The position numbers were made by a program, and so were the translations under genes. From Intrasporangiaceae bacterium (GTDB lineage Bacteria; Actinomycetota; Actinomycetes; Actinomycetales; Dermatophilaceae), in contig JAJPIW010000061.1 of assembly GCA_021324575.1 (NCBI GenBank), forward strand, positions 1-64,000: 64,000 nucleotides of DNA, written 5' to 3'. The notes beneath the pieces were generated by a model. That model did no database searches and was not told the DNA's origin. It saw only the letters and a list, made by a program, of their open reading frames with translations. Shown in pieces: positions 48,857 through 58,507 of this stretch (position 1 is its first letter; every line of letters starts with the position of its first letter).

Positions 48857-51523
48857 TCAGGTGAGAGCGCGGCGACCGGGATCGGCCCGCCGGTCCACCG
48901 GCTGCAGCCGCCCACTGGCACCGAGCACGTCGACACCACCGGTGTGGGCATTGACCGGGTTGAGCCGCAGACCGGCCACCTCGGGCAGGTCGTTGGCCAG
49001 CACCGACATCCTGGCCACGAGGTCGGAGAGGGCGGCGCGATGGACCGGGTCGGCACCGCCGAAGCCGTGGAGCAGGGGGGCCGCCTTGACCGAGGAGATG
49101 AGGTCGGAGACGTCGACGTCGGTGAGCGGAGCCACCCGGTAGCCGATGTCGTCGAGCAGCTCGGTCGGTGCCCCGGCGACGCTGAAGGCGACAAGCGGCC
49201 CGAAGAGCGGGTCCTCGGTCGTCGCGATGACGCACGCCACTCCGATGCTCGCCATGTGCTGCACGACAAGGGTGTTGGCCGCGAGCGGCACGAGGCGGTC
49301 CCGTAGCGACGCGAACGCGGTGCGGACGGCCAGGGCGTCGTCCAGGTCCAGACGGATGCCGGCGACCGCGCTCTGGTGCCGAACGAGCGGCGAGGCCGAC
49401 TTCAGGACGACGGGATAACCGATCGCCTCCGCCGCGCCGACCGCCTCCTCCACGGTCCGCACCTCGAGGCGACGCCACAGGTGGATCCCGTATGCCGCGA
49501 GGAGACGCCCGCAGTCGGCCTCGGAGAGCTCCACACCGTCGGGGTGCCTGGCGAGCAGGTCCTCGACGAGCACCTCGGCGGCCCGCCGGTCGATCCCGAC
49601 CGGGGCGACGGGTACACCACGGTCCTTGGCCCGCCACTCGGCATACCGGGTGGCCGCCGCGAGCGAGCGCACGGCGTCCTCGGGCATGGCATAGACGGGC
49701 AGCCCGCGACCCGGTGTCGACTCGGTGGCACCCAGGAGGCTGGTGCCGCCGTCAACGCCACGCATGCCGAGGAAGGTTGCCACACAAGGCTTCTCGGTGA
49801 GCGAGCCAGCCTCCCGAACGATGTCGACGACCTCCTCGTCGGCCGTGAGGAGCGGCGGGATGAAGGAGGCGAGCACGCTGTCCACCTGGGGGTCTGCGAG
49901 CGCGTCCCGGACCGCGTCGCGGAACTCCTCGACGGTGGCGTCGACGCCGAGGCTCACCGGGCCGTGGACGACATCGAGGCCGTGGCCCACGCACGCGTCA
50001 GCCGTGACCGTGCCGAGCGCCGCCGAGTTGCCGACGATGCCGACCCGCGGGCCGGCCGGCAGCGGCTGGTTGAGGACGAGCTGGGCGATGTCGAACAGCT
50101 CGTGGATGCTGTTGACGCGCAGCACTCCGGCCTGGCGCAGAAGGGCGCTGAACGCGCTGGGGTTGCTCCGGGTCTGCCGCGCCTCGTGGCCCGGTGGCAC
50201 CCCGAACGACGACAGCCCGGGCTTGACCACGATGACCGGCTTGCGGGCGGCCAGCTGCCGGGCGATCCGGGAGAACTTGCGCGGGTTGCCCATGGACTCC
50301 AGATAAAGGCCGACCGCCGTCGTGCGGGCGTCGTCGATCCAGTACTGCATGAAGTCGTTGCCGGAGACGTCGACCCGGTTGCCGGCCGAGGCGAAGTGCG
50401 AGATGCCCAGGTTGCGGCGGGCCGCCGACGCCAGGACGGCGATGCCGAGTGCCCCCGACTGGGCGAAGAGGCCGAGCCCGCCGTCACCGGGTATGCGCGG
50501 CGTGAGGGTCGCGTTGAGGCGCACCTCGGGGTCGTTGTTGATGATGCCGAAGGAGTTGGGCCCGAGCACCCGCATCCCGGCACGCCGGGCCCGCTTGAGC
50601 AGCTTGCGCTGCAGCTTGGCGCCGTCCACGCCGGCCTCGGCGAACCCGGAGGAGACGACGAGCAGCGCCTTGACGCCCTTGTCGGCGCAGTCGGCGACGA
50701 CCTCCAGGACGCTCGCGGCGGGCACGGCGATCACGACGAGGTCGATCTCGCCGGGCACGTCGCGGACCGAGTCGTATGCCGGTCGCCCCAGGACCTCGGT
50801 CGCCTCCTGGTTGACGACATGGAGCCGGCCGGTGAAGCCGGCTCCGTCGAGGTCGGCGAGCACCCGGTGGCCGATCGACTCCGGTCGTCGACTGGCGCCG
50901 ACGACCGCGATGCTGCCGGGGTGCAGCACGGCGTGCATGGACAGGGCCTCGGCCCGGTGCTCCCTGGCCAGCCGCACCTCCTCGGACCGCTCGGTCGGGG
51001 AGATGTCGAAGGTCACCTCGACGATCCCGTCCTCGATGTGTCGGGACAGGTCGTATCCGGCCTCGCTGAAGACACTGAGCATCTTGCGGTTCTGCGGGAG
51101 CACCTCTGCGGTGAATCGGGTGATGCCCTGCTCCTGGGCGATCGCGGCGAGGTGCTCGAGCAGGATCGAGCCGATGCCGCGGCCCTGGTAGTGGTCGCTG
51201 ATGTTGAAGGCCACCTCGGCCGAGGTCGCATCGGTGGCGTCGTAGCGGCCGATCCCGATGATCTGGTCGCGGAGGGTGACGACGAGCGCGACCCGGCGGC
51301 GGTAGTCGACGTGGGTGAACCGGCCGACGTCGCGGTCGCTCAGCTCCCGAAGGGGGGCGAAGAACCGCAGGAAGATCGACTCATCGGACTGGCCGGCGTG
51401 GAAGGCACGCAGGCCGTCGGCGTCGTCGGGGATGATCGGGCGCACGTGCGCGACGCTGCCGTCCCGGAGTGCCACGTCGGCTTCCCAGGACCGCGGGTAG
51501 CCAGCGGGGAGCTCGGACACCAT
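48857..51523 (-). CDS. GNAT/acyl-CoA-synthetase-like protein lysine acetyltransferase
   Basis: An 888-residue protein. Residues about 20-175 are a GNAT acetyltransferase (with the acetyl-CoA loop QGRGIGSILLEHLAA); 195-660 form a CoA-binding and NDP-forming acyl-CoA synthetase-like unit (VVGASRRPESIGHRVL, GNSAALGTVTADA); 660-870 are an ATP-grasp region (HLWRRLEVRTVEEAVGAAEA). E. coli PatZ has the GNAT at the C-terminus; Streptomyces PatA-type enzymes have it first, as here. Likely acetylates lysines of acetyl-CoA synthetase. The ATG at 51523 (MVSELPAGYP) begins the GNAT domain. Confidence 0.88.
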   Translation of the reverse strand: MVSELPAGYPRSWEADVALRDGSVAHVRPIIPDDADGLRAFHAGQSDESIFLRFFAPLRELSDRDVGRFTHVDYRRRVALVVTLRDQIIGIGRYDATDATSAEVAFNISDHYQGRGIGSILLEHLAAIAQEQGITRFTAEVLPQNRKMLSVFSEAGYDLSRHIEDGIVEVTFDISPTERSEEVRLAREHRAEALSMHAVLHPGSIAVVGASRRPESIGHRVLADLDGAGFTGRLHVVNQEATEVLGRPAYDSVRDVPGEIDLVVIAVPAASVLEVVADCADKGVKALLVVSSGFAEAGVDGAKLQRKLLKRARRAGMRVLGPNSFGIINNDPEVRLNATLTPRIPGDGGLGLFAQSGALGIAVLASAARRNLGISHFASAGNRVDVSGNDFMQYWIDDARTTAVGLYLESMGNPRKFSRIARQLAARKPVIVVKPGLSSFGVPPGHEARQTRSNPSAFSALLRQAGVLRVNSIHELFDIAQLVLNQPLPAGPRVGIVGNSAALGTVTADACVGHGLDVVHGPVSLGVDATVEEFRDAVRDALADPQVDSVLASFIPPLLTADEEVVDIVREAGSLTEKPCVATFLGMRGVDGGTSLLGATESTPGRGLPVYAMPEDAVRSLAAATRYAEWRAKDRGVPVAPVGIDRRAAEVLVEDLLARHPDGVELSEADCGRLLAAYGIHLWRRLEVRTVEEAVGAAEAIGYPVVLKSASPLVRHQSAVAGIRLDLDDALAVRTAFASLRDRLVPLAANTLVVQHMASIGVACVIATTEDPLFGPLVAFSVAGAPTELLDDIGYRVAPLTDVDVSDLISSVKAAPLLHGFGGADPVHRAALSDLVARMSVLANDLPEVAGLRLNPVNAHTGGVDVLGASGRLQPVDRRADPGRRALT

Positions 51524-51589
51524 GGGCCCAAGGGTCTCACGCTGGAGGACCCCCACCGAGCGTCGGGGCGCGGTGTCATGCTGGCCGGC

Positions 51590-52222
51590 ATGGAGTTCCG
51601 TGAGACCGTCCGTCGTCGCCGCATGGTCCGGCGGTTCGACCCACGAGTTCCGGTGCCGTTCAACACGATTCGTGACCTCGTTGAGCTGGCTACCCGCGCT
51701 CCGAGCGCGGGTTTCAGCCAGGGCTGGGACTACCTCGCGCTCACCGATACCGCCCAGACCGGGGCGTTCTGGGCGGCCGCGACGGCCCAGGACGCCGGCG
51801 GCGCCGCGCCCGACCGCTGGCTGACCGGGCTGATGAGTGCGCCGGCTCTGGTGCTCTGCCTGGCCAACCCCACGGCATACCTCGACCGCTACGCCGAGCC
51901 GGACAAGGGCTGGACCGACCGCTCCCTCGACCACTGGCCCATCCCCTACTGGGACACCGACGTGGCGATGGGCGCCATGGTGATCCTCCTCGGGGCCGTC
52001 GATGCCGGGCTCGGCGCGCTCTTCTTCGGCGTCCCAGCCGAGGCCCATGCGCGGGTCAAGGACGCCTTCGGTGTCCCCGATGACCGCAGAATCGTCGGGG
52101 TCGTCGCGCTCGGACAGCCCCTTCCGCACCCCAGGAGCCGGTCCCTTCGTCGTGGGCGGCGTGGGGTCGATGAGGTGCTGCACGTCGGGCGTTACGGTGA
52201 GGCGCCGCAACCACATTCGTAA
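51590..52222 (+). CDS. Nitroreductase family protein
   Basis: A 210-residue flavin-binding oxidoreductase with MEFRETVRRRRMVRRFDPRVPVPFNTI at the N-terminus, ATRAPSAGFSQGWDYLAL and a C-terminal GVVALGQPLPHPRS flavin-site region. Substrate unknown. The ATG at 51590 is the likely start, but another in-frame ATG at 51578 exists. It lies 66 bp from the divergent acetyltransferase gene and 15 bp before parC. Confidence 0.85.
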   Translation: MEFRETVRRRRMVRRFDPRVPVPFNTIRDLVELATRAPSAGFSQGWDYLALTDTAQTGAFWAAATAQDAGGAAPDRWLTGLMSAPALVLCLANPTAYLDRYAEPDKGWTDRSLDHWPIPYWDTDVAMGAMVILLGAVDAGLGALFFGVPAEAHARVKDAFGVPDDRRIVGVVALGQPLPHPRSRSLRRGRRGVDEVLHVGRYGEAPQPHS

Positions 52223-52237
52223 GGAGCAGCCCACCGC

Positions 52238-54682
52238 ATGGCCCGCCGGTCCACGACCCCACCGCCCCCCGAGGAGTTCGAGGAGCGGATCGTCGACATC
52301 GACGTCGTCGAGGAGATGAGCAACGCCTACCTCGAGTACTCGCTGTCGGTCATCCACGCCCGCGCCCTCCCCGACGCCCGCGACGGTCTGAAGCCGGTCC
52401 AGCGCCGGATCCTGTACTCGATGGCGGACATGGGCCTGCGGCCCGACCGGGCCCACGTGAAGTCCAGCCGCGTCGTCGGTGACGTCATGGGCAAGTACCA
52501 CCCGCACGGTGACACCGCGATCTACGACGCCCTCGTCCGGATGGCCCAGTCGTTCACCATGCGCCTGCCGCTCATCGACGGGCACGGCAACTTCGGCTCC
52601 CTGGACGACGGCCCGGCGGCCTCCCGGTACACCGAGGCCCGGATGGCGCAGTCCGCGCTGCTCATGGTGGGCAGCCTGGACGAGAACACCGTCGACTTCG
52701 TCCCCAACTACGACGACCAGCTGCTCCAGCCGTCGGTGCTCCCCGCGGCGTACCCGAACCTCCTCGTCAACGGCGTGACCGGCATCGCCGTCGGCATGGC
52801 CACCAACATGCCACCGCACAACCTGATCGAGGTGATCGGTGCCGCGCGGCACCTCATCGACCACCCGCAGTGCTCCCTCGACGACCTGATGAAGTTCGTC
52901 CCCGGCCCCGACCTGCCCCTCGGCGGACGCATCGTCGGGCTCGACGGCATACGGGATGCGTACCTGACCGGTCGCGGGACGTTCCGGACCCGGGCGACCG
53001 CACGCATCGAGTCGGTCACCGCCCGCCGCAAGGGCATCGTCGTCACCGAGCTGCCCTACCTCGTCGGGCCGGAGAAGGTGAAGGAGAAGATCAAGGACCT
53101 CGTCCAGGCCAAGCGGCTGCAGGGCATCAGCGACGTCGTCGACCTCACCGACCGCAAGAACGGCCTGCGACTGGTCATCGAGATCAAGAACGGCTTCAAC
53201 CCCGATGCCATCCTCGAGCAGCTCTACAAGCTGACGCCGATGGAGGAGAGCTTCGGGATCAACAACGTCGCGCTCGTCGACGGCCAGCCCCGGACGATGG
53301 GCCTGAAGGAGCTGCTCCAGGTCTATGTCGACTTCCGGATCGACGTCGTCCGCCGGCGCACGGCATACCGGCTGGCCAAGAAGGAGGACCGCCTGCACCT
53401 CGTCGAGGGGCTGCTCATCGCCATCCTCGACATCGACGAGGTCATCCAGCTCATCCGCTCCTCCGACAACGACGCCATCGCCAAGGCGCGGCTGATCGAG
53501 GTCTTCGAGCTGAGCGACGCCCAGGCGACCTACATCCTCGACCTGCGGCTGCGACGGCTCACCAAGTTCTCCCGCATCGAGCTGGAGGCGGAGCGCGAGG
53601 AGCTGCTTCGCGAGATCGAGCGGCTCCGGGCGATCCTCGGCGACGACGTCCTCCTGCGCAAGACCGTCTCCGGAGAGCTGGCCGACGTCGCCAAGGCGCA
53701 CGGCACCCCGCGCCGGACCGTGCTGCTGGAGTCGGTCGGCGTCCCCGCGGCCACCGCCACACCGCTGGAGGTGAGCGACGACCCGTGCTGGGTCCTGCTG
53801 TCCGCGAGCGGCCTGCTCGCCCGGACCACGACCGCCGACCCGGTCCCCACCGACGGGGCGCGGAGCAAGCACGACGCGATCATCGGGGCCGTCCGCACCT
53901 CGGCGCGCGGCGACTACGCCCTGGTGACCTCCCGCGGCCGGGTCGTCCGGCTCTCCGCGCTCGACCTGCCCACACTTCCCCCGACCCACGGCTCCCCCGG
54001 CCTGGCCGGCGGTGCCCCGCTCGCGGCATACGTCGACCTGCCCCGCGGCGAGGAGCCGCTCACGATCGTGGGCCTCGACCCCGACGGGCCCGGCCTGGCT
54101 CTCGGGACCGCGACCGGAGTCGTCAAGCGGGTCACGACCGACCACCCGGCCAAGGACTCCTTCGAGGCGATCGCACTCAAGGACGGTGATGTGGTCGTCG
54201 GCGCTGCCGTGGTCCACGACGACGCCGACGAGCTGGTCTTCGTCACGTCCGACGCCCAGCTGCTCCGCTTCCCCGCGGGCGCGGTGAGGCCGCAGGGTCG
54301 CACCGCCGGCGGCATGGCCGGCGTCCGGGTCACGCCCGGCCAGCGGGTCGTCTTCTTCGGCGTCGTGCCCGCGGGCGTCGACGCGGTCGTCGTCACCTCC
54401 AGCGGAGCCTCCGACGCGCTGCCCGGCACCCAACCCGGGTCCCTCAAGGTCACTCCGTATGCCGAGTACCCACCCAAGGGCCGCGGGACCGGCGGCGTGC
54501 GGGCCCACCGCTTCCTCCGTGGTGAGGACACCCTCGTCCTGGCCTGGGTGGGCGCGACGCCGGCTCGGGCCGGCGGGGCCGGCGGCGTGGCCCTCGACCT
54601 GCCCGAGGCGACAGGCAAGCGGGACGGATCCGGGACGCCCGCGCGCGCCGTCATCACCGGCATCGGGTCACCGCCCCGCTGA
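52238..54682 (+). CDS. parC: DNA topoisomerase IV subunit A (type IIA)
   Basis: Breakage-reunion subunit of a type IIA topoisomerase. Of 814 residues, the quinolone-pocket region [24 protein letters not shown] and catalytic tyrosine Y131 ([10 protein letters not shown]) are clear; a six-bladed C-terminal DNA-binding domain follows (about 510-810). I see no intact GyrA-box (QRRGGKG-like), so topoisomerase IV rather than gyrase is favoured. The partner parE is 5 kb downstream on the other strand, with a sugar operon between. Confidence 0.85.
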   Translation: MARRSTTPPPPEEFEERIVDIDVVEEMSNAYLEYSLSVIHARALPDARDGLKPVQRRILYSMADMGLRPDRAHVKSSRVVGDVMGKYHPHGDTAIYDALVRMAQSFTMRLPLIDGHGNFGSLDDGPAASRYTEARMAQSALLMVGSLDENTVDFVPNYDDQLLQPSVLPAAYPNLLVNGVTGIAVGMATNMPPHNLIEVIGAARHLIDHPQCSLDDLMKFVPGPDLPLGGRIVGLDGIRDAYLTGRGTFRTRATARIESVTARRKGIVVTELPYLVGPEKVKEKIKDLVQAKRLQGISDVVDLTDRKNGLRLVIEIKNGFNPDAILEQLYKLTPMEESFGINNVALVDGQPRTMGLKELLQVYVDFRIDVVRRRTAYRLAKKEDRLHLVEGLLIAILDIDEVIQLIRSSDNDAIAKARLIEVFELSDAQATYILDLRLRRLTKFSRIELEAEREELLREIERLRAILGDDVLLRKTVSGELADVAKAHGTPRRTVLLESVGVPAATATPLEVSDDPCWVLLSASGLLARTTTADPVPTDGARSKHDAIIGAVRTSARGDYALVTSRGRVVRLSALDLPTLPPTHGSPGLAGGAPLAAYVDLPRGEEPLTIVGLDPDGPGLALGTATGVVKRVTTDHPAKDSFEAIALKDGDVVVGAAVVHDDADELVFVTSDAQLLRFPAGAVRPQGRTAGGMAGVRVTPGQRVVFFGVVPAGVDAVVVTSSGASDALPGTQPGSLKVTPYAEYPPKGRGTGGVRAHRFLRGEDTLVLAWVGATPARAGGAGGVALDLPEATGKRDGSGTPARAVITGIGSPPR

Positions 54683-54683
54683 C

Positions 54684-54705
54684 ACCCGGGTCCGGGCACC
54701 CGGGT
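54684..54705 (+). terminator. Hairpin after parC
   Basis: ACCCGGGT occurs twice (54684-54691, 54698-54705) and the copies pair around a six-base loop, directly after the parC stop. Confidence 0.6.
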
Positions 54706-54770
54706 CCGCTCGGAGTTCCCGTGTTACGCAATCGTTACGGCGTGTCCTTCGACACCGCTTGCGGCAGCGA

Positions 54771-54786
54771 TGTAAACGCTTTTACA
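54771..54786. promoter_or_regulatory. LacI-type operator of the sugar ABC operon
   Basis: TGTAAACGCTTTTACA, 14 of 16 bases palindromic, lies 67 bp before the binding-protein start and matches the usual LacI-family pattern; the LacI gene closing the operon is the likely regulator. Confidence 0.7.
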
Positions 54787-54852
54787 TTAGGCCTGTTTCC
54801 CTCACCGTCGAGGCGCACCCGCCTCGATGCACCACAGAAATGGAGGCGGGCA

Positions 54853-56130
54853 ATGGCCCAGATCTCGAAGCGTCGCACCCTTGCGGCGTGTGCCGGTATC
54901 GCCGTCGCGGCGATCACCGCGGCTGGCTGCAGCAGCAGCGGCGGCGGCGGCACCAGCTCCTCGGCCAACAATGCACGTGGCCCCATCACGTTCGTCCAGG
55001 GCAAGGACAACGTCGGCCTGCTGGCGCCCATGGTCGCCGCATGGAACGCCGCGCACCCCACCGAGAAGGTGACGGCCAAGGAGCAGACGGACAAGGCCGA
55101 CCAGCAGCACGATGACCTGGTCCAGAACTTCCAGGCCAAGAGCACCACCTACGACGTCGTCGCGGTCGATGTCGTCTGGACCGCAGAGTTCGCTGCCAAG
55201 GGCTGGCTGACGCCGCTCAAGGACAGCATGGCGCTCGACACGACCGGCTTCCTCAAGGCCCCCGTCGCTGCGGCCACCTACAACAACACCTTGTATGCCG
55301 CGCCGGTCTCCTCCGACGGTGGCCTTCTGTACTACCGCAAGGACCTCGTCCCCACCCCGCCGAAGACCATCGCCGAGCTGCAGGCCGACTGCGCGATCGC
55401 GAAGAAGAACGGCATGTCCTGCTACGCCGGCCAGTTCGCCAAGTACGAGGGCCTCACCTGCAATGTCACCGAGGCCATGAACACCTTCGGCGGCAAGGCG
55501 GTCGACGCCCAGGGCAAGCCGACCATCGACTCCCCCGAGTCGGTCGCAGGCCTGCAGTACCTCGTCGACGGGTTCAAGAACGGCATGATCCCCCAGCAGG
55601 AGCTCACCTTCCAAGAGGAGCAGGGCCGCTCGGCGTTCGAGGACGGCAAGTACCTGTTCATGCGGAACTGGCCGTACGCCTACAGCCTCGGCAGCACCGA
55701 CGCCTCCTCCAAGATCAAGGGCAAGTTCGCTGTGGCACCGCTGCCGGGCGTGTCCGGCCCGGGTGCCTCGACGCTCGGTGGTCACAGCGCCGCCATCAGC
55801 GCCTTCTCCACGCACAAGGCGACCGCGCTGGACTTCCTGAAGTTCCTCACCAGCGCCGACCAGCAGAAGAACAACATGGAGAAGGGCTCGCTCGCCCCGG
55901 TCATCGAGTCGATGTACACCGACCCGAGCCTGGTGTCGAAGTACGCCTACCTGCCGACGCTGCTCACGTCCATCCAGAATGCGGTCCCGCGCCCGGTGAC
56001 CCCCTTCTACCAGGGCGTGACCACGGCCATCCAGGACAACGCGTATGCCGCGCTGTCCGGCAGCAAGACGGCGGCCCAGGCAGTCAAGGACATGCAGGCC
56101 GCGATGCTTGCGGCCAGCTCCGGTAGCTGA
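54853..56130 (+). CDS. Sugar-binding lipoprotein of an ABC importer
   Basis: A 425-residue extracellular solute-binding protein (family 1, MalE-like). A signal peptide ends in the lipobox AITAAGC at about residue 28, followed by a Ser/Gly linker. The binding domain contains KSTTYDVVAVDVVWTAEFAAKGWLTPL and WPYAYSLGS. The ATG at 54853 has GGAGGCGGG upstream. First gene of a LacI-controlled operon with two permeases; no ATPase is encoded, so a shared MsiK-type ATPase is implied. Confidence 0.9.
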   Translation: MAQISKRRTLAACAGIAVAAITAAGCSSSGGGGTSSSANNARGPITFVQGKDNVGLLAPMVAAWNAAHPTEKVTAKEQTDKADQQHDDLVQNFQAKSTTYDVVAVDVVWTAEFAAKGWLTPLKDSMALDTTGFLKAPVAAATYNNTLYAAPVSSDGGLLYYRKDLVPTPPKTIAELQADCAIAKKNGMSCYAGQFAKYEGLTCNVTEAMNTFGGKAVDAQGKPTIDSPESVAGLQYLVDGFKNGMIPQQELTFQEEQGRSAFEDGKYLFMRNWPYAYSLGSTDASSKIKGKFAVAPLPGVSGPGASTLGGHSAAISAFSTHKATALDFLKFLTSADQQKNNMEKGSLAPVIESMYTDPSLVSKYAYLPTLLTSIQNAVPRPVTPFYQGVTTAIQDNAYAALSGSKTAAQAVKDMQAAMLAASSGS

Positions 56131-56160
56131 CCTTCGGCGCGAGCCTGCTTGCTCAACGGC

Positions 56161-56196
56161 GTGGGGGTGACCGGTCTCTCGACCGGCCACCCCCAC
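56161..56196 (+). terminator. Large intercistronic hairpin after the sugar-binding gene
   Basis: Two 16-base arms (56161-56176 and 56181-56196) pair at 15 of 16 positions around TCTC. Probably a partial terminator or 3' stabiliser that raises binding-protein over permease expression. Confidence 0.65.
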
Positions 56197-56248
56197 CCCA
56201 CCCCGCACGACCCCCCATCGACTACCCCGTCCGGGCAGGAGGGCACAC

Positions 56249-57313
56249 ATGAGTGCCGTAGCTCAACAGGCGCCGAAGAAGGCGCCGACCCCCAAGGCTC
56301 GCAAGAGCCTCAACGCCGGGCAGGCCCGCAACGGTCTGTTGCTCGTGCTGCCGACGCTTCTCTTCCTGAGCGTGATCATCCTCTACCCGCTGATCAACGC
56401 GGTCGTCATCTCCTTCGAGAAGGATGCCGGTCTGGACAAGGCCACCGGCATGTTCGTCCAGGGTGGCGGCGCCGGCATCAGCAACTACACGCACTGGCTG
56501 CTCCAGCAGTGCGGCACCGAGTCCTGCCCTCCGGGCACGCTCGGTGCGCAGTTCTACAGCGCCTTCTGGGTGACCATCTTCTTCACCGTCGTCAGTGTTG
56601 CTATCGAGACCGTGCTGGGGATCTGGTTCGCGATGATCATGAACCGCGACTTCAAGGGCCGGGCCCTCGTCCGCGCGGCCATCCTGGTCCCGTGGGCCAT
56701 CCCCACCGCCGTCACCGCCAAGCTGTTCTACTTCATCTTCGCCTACGACGGCATCGCCAACCACCTGCTCGGCAACATCGGCCTCGGCCCGTTCCTGTGG
56801 ACGAGCGACCCATGGGCCGCCAAGTTCGCGATCATCATCGCCGACGTCTGGAAGACGACGCCGTTCATGGCGCTGCTCATCCTCGCCGGGCTCCAGCTCA
56901 TCCCGTCAGACGTCTACGAAGCCGCCGAGATCGACGGTGCAACCAAGTGGCAGACCTTCACCAAGATCACCCTGCCGCTCGTCAAGGTGCCACTCATGGT
57001 GGCCGTGCTGTTCCGCACCCTCGACGTCCTACGCATCTACGACCTACCCGCGATCCTCACCAACGGCGTCGGCGGCACCACCTCGCTGTCGATGCTCGTC
57101 GTCTCCCAGATCCGGGCCGGTGGCTTCAACAGCGCCTCCGCGCTGTCCACCTTGGTCTTCCTGCTCATCGCCTTCACTGCCTTCCTGTTCATCCAGTTCG
57201 GTGGTGCCGACGTCATCAAGCGTCCGCCGGGCGCGAAGAAGAAGAAGGACGCGGCCCCGCCCACCGCACCGGCTGCCACTGCTGTGGCAGCCCAGTCAGG
57301 AGTCACGCCATGA
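56249..57313 (+). CDS. Sugar ABC transporter permease (MalF-like)
   Basis: A 354-residue permease with six to seven helices; the first follows a charged N-terminus. The EAA motif is YEAAEIDGATKWQTFTKITLPL. A P-loop-free protein that pairs with the next permease. Its C-terminus has a basic tail (KKKKD) and Ala/Pro stretch. The ATG follows GGAGGG. It overlaps the next gene by four bases. Confidence 0.9.
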   Translation: MSAVAQQAPKKAPTPKARKSLNAGQARNGLLLVLPTLLFLSVIILYPLINAVVISFEKDAGLDKATGMFVQGGGAGISNYTHWLLQQCGTESCPPGTLGAQFYSAFWVTIFFTVVSVAIETVLGIWFAMIMNRDFKGRALVRAAILVPWAIPTAVTAKLFYFIFAYDGIANHLLGNIGLGPFLWTSDPWAAKFAIIIADVWKTTPFMALLILAGLQLIPSDVYEAAEIDGATKWQTFTKITLPLVKVPLMVAVLFRTLDVLRIYDLPAILTNGVGGTTSLSMLVVSQIRAGGFNSASALSTLVFLLIAFTAFLFIQFGGADVIKRPPGAKKKKDAAPPTAPAATAVAAQSGVTP

Positions 57314-58215
57314 CCGCCGTCACCGCCGCCACGACTCGCGCTGCAGACGCCGCGGAAGCCCAGGAGATCGTCTTCAAGAAGGACACTGGCGCCAAGGTCC
57401 GGATGTACCTCGGTCTCGCTGTGCTCGTGATCTGGGGCCTGGCGCCCGCCTACTGGATGGTCGTCACCGCCTTCCGTAACGTGGGCTACACCTTCGACAC
57501 GTCGCCGTGGCCGACCCACGTGACCCTGGACAACTTCAAGACGGCCTTCTCGACCGGACGCGGGAACCACTTCGGTGCCGCCCTGGTCCACAGCATCATC
57601 ATCGGCATCGTCGTCACCGCGGTGGCCATGCTCGTCGGGATGTTCGCGGCATACGCGATGGCCCGAATGGAGTTCCCCGGCAAGTACGTCGTGCTCGGCT
57701 TCATCCTCGGAGCCTCGATGTTCCCCGGGGTCGCGCTGCTGACGCCGCTGTTCAAGCTGTTCGCCAACCTCAAGTGGCTGGCGGGTGCGAACTACCAGGC
57801 GCTGGTCATCCCGTACATCTCCTTCGCGCTGCCTCTCACGATCTACACGCTCACCGCGTTCCTGGCGGAGATGCCGTGGGACCTGGAGGAGTCGGCACGC
57901 ATTGACGGGTGCACCCCCGCGCAGGCGTTCCGCAAGATCATGCTGCCGCTGGCGACCCCGGGCCTGTTCACCACGGCGATCCTGGTGTTCCTCGCCTCGT
58001 GGAACGAGTTCATGCTGGCCTCCCAGTTCACCACTCCACAGACGCAGACGGTGACGGTGGCGATCGCCTCGTTCACCGGGTCGCAGCCGCACCAGGAGCC
58101 ATACACCGCCGTCATGGCGGCCGGCGCCATCGTCACGGTGCCGCTCATCATCATGGTGCTGATCTTCCAGCGCTGGATCGTCTCCGGTCTCACCGCCGGC
58201 GGCGTCAAGGGCTGA
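57310..58215 (+). CDS. Sugar ABC transporter permease (MalG-like)
   Basis: A 301-residue permease with six helices and the EAA loop EESARIDGCTPAQAFRKIMLPLATPG, which contacts the ATPase. Ends WIVSGLTAGGVKG, the standard MalG-type C-terminus. The ATG overlaps the stop of the MalF-like gene. No ATPase gene follows. Confidence 0.92.
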   Translation: MTAVTAATTRAADAAEAQEIVFKKDTGAKVRMYLGLAVLVIWGLAPAYWMVVTAFRNVGYTFDTSPWPTHVTLDNFKTAFSTGRGNHFGAALVHSIIIGIVVTAVAMLVGMFAAYAMARMEFPGKYVVLGFILGASMFPGVALLTPLFKLFANLKWLAGANYQALVIPYISFALPLTIYTLTAFLAEMPWDLEESARIDGCTPAQAFRKIMLPLATPGLFTTAILVFLASWNEFMLASQFTTPQTQTVTVAIASFTGSQPHQEPYTAVMAAGAIVTVPLIIMVLIFQRWIVSGLTAGGVKG

Positions 58216-58243
58216 TCATCGACATCCAGCGAAGCTGTGACCG

Positions 58244-58492
58244 GTGATCAACATCGATCGTGGCTCGGGCCCGGGGCGCAGCGTCCCCGAGGCCCGAGCC
58301 CGAGCCCGGCGACTGGCCCGAAACCTGGACATGGCCATCGGGATCCTGGGGTTCTTCACCGCGCTGGCGGCCGTCCAGACCGTCGTCCTGGAGCTCAAGG
58401 GCCGGCCCGCGGCGTTCTCGGCCCTGGTCCTGCTCGGGCTGTTGGTCGGTCTGTGGCTGGTCTGGCGCCAGCGTCGGCGACTGGACCTATGA
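58244..58492 (+). CDS. Small two-helix membrane protein
   Basis: An 82-residue hypothetical protein: a charged N-terminus rich in Arg, a first helix IGILGFFTALAAVQTVVLEL and a second AALVLLGLLVGLWLVW, then a basic RQRRRLDL tail. It sits between the permease and the LacI gene and is probably co-transcribed. Function unknown. Confidence 0.6.
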   Translation: MINIDRGSGPGRSVPEARARARRLARNLDMAIGILGFFTALAAVQTVVLELKGRPAAFSALVLLGLLVGLWLVWRQRRRLDL

Positions 58493-58507
58493 GGGAGGAG
58501 GTCGGCA

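Noticed and set aside
51524-54508. N-terminal extension of the acetyltransferase frame to 1,883 residues
   Set aside because: The extra part is antisense to the nitroreductase and parC genes and shows no domain; the GNAT domain starts at 51523.
52238-54682. Calling this gene gyrA
   Set aside because: No intact GyrA box seen, and the parE neighbour fits topoisomerase IV; not fully excluded.
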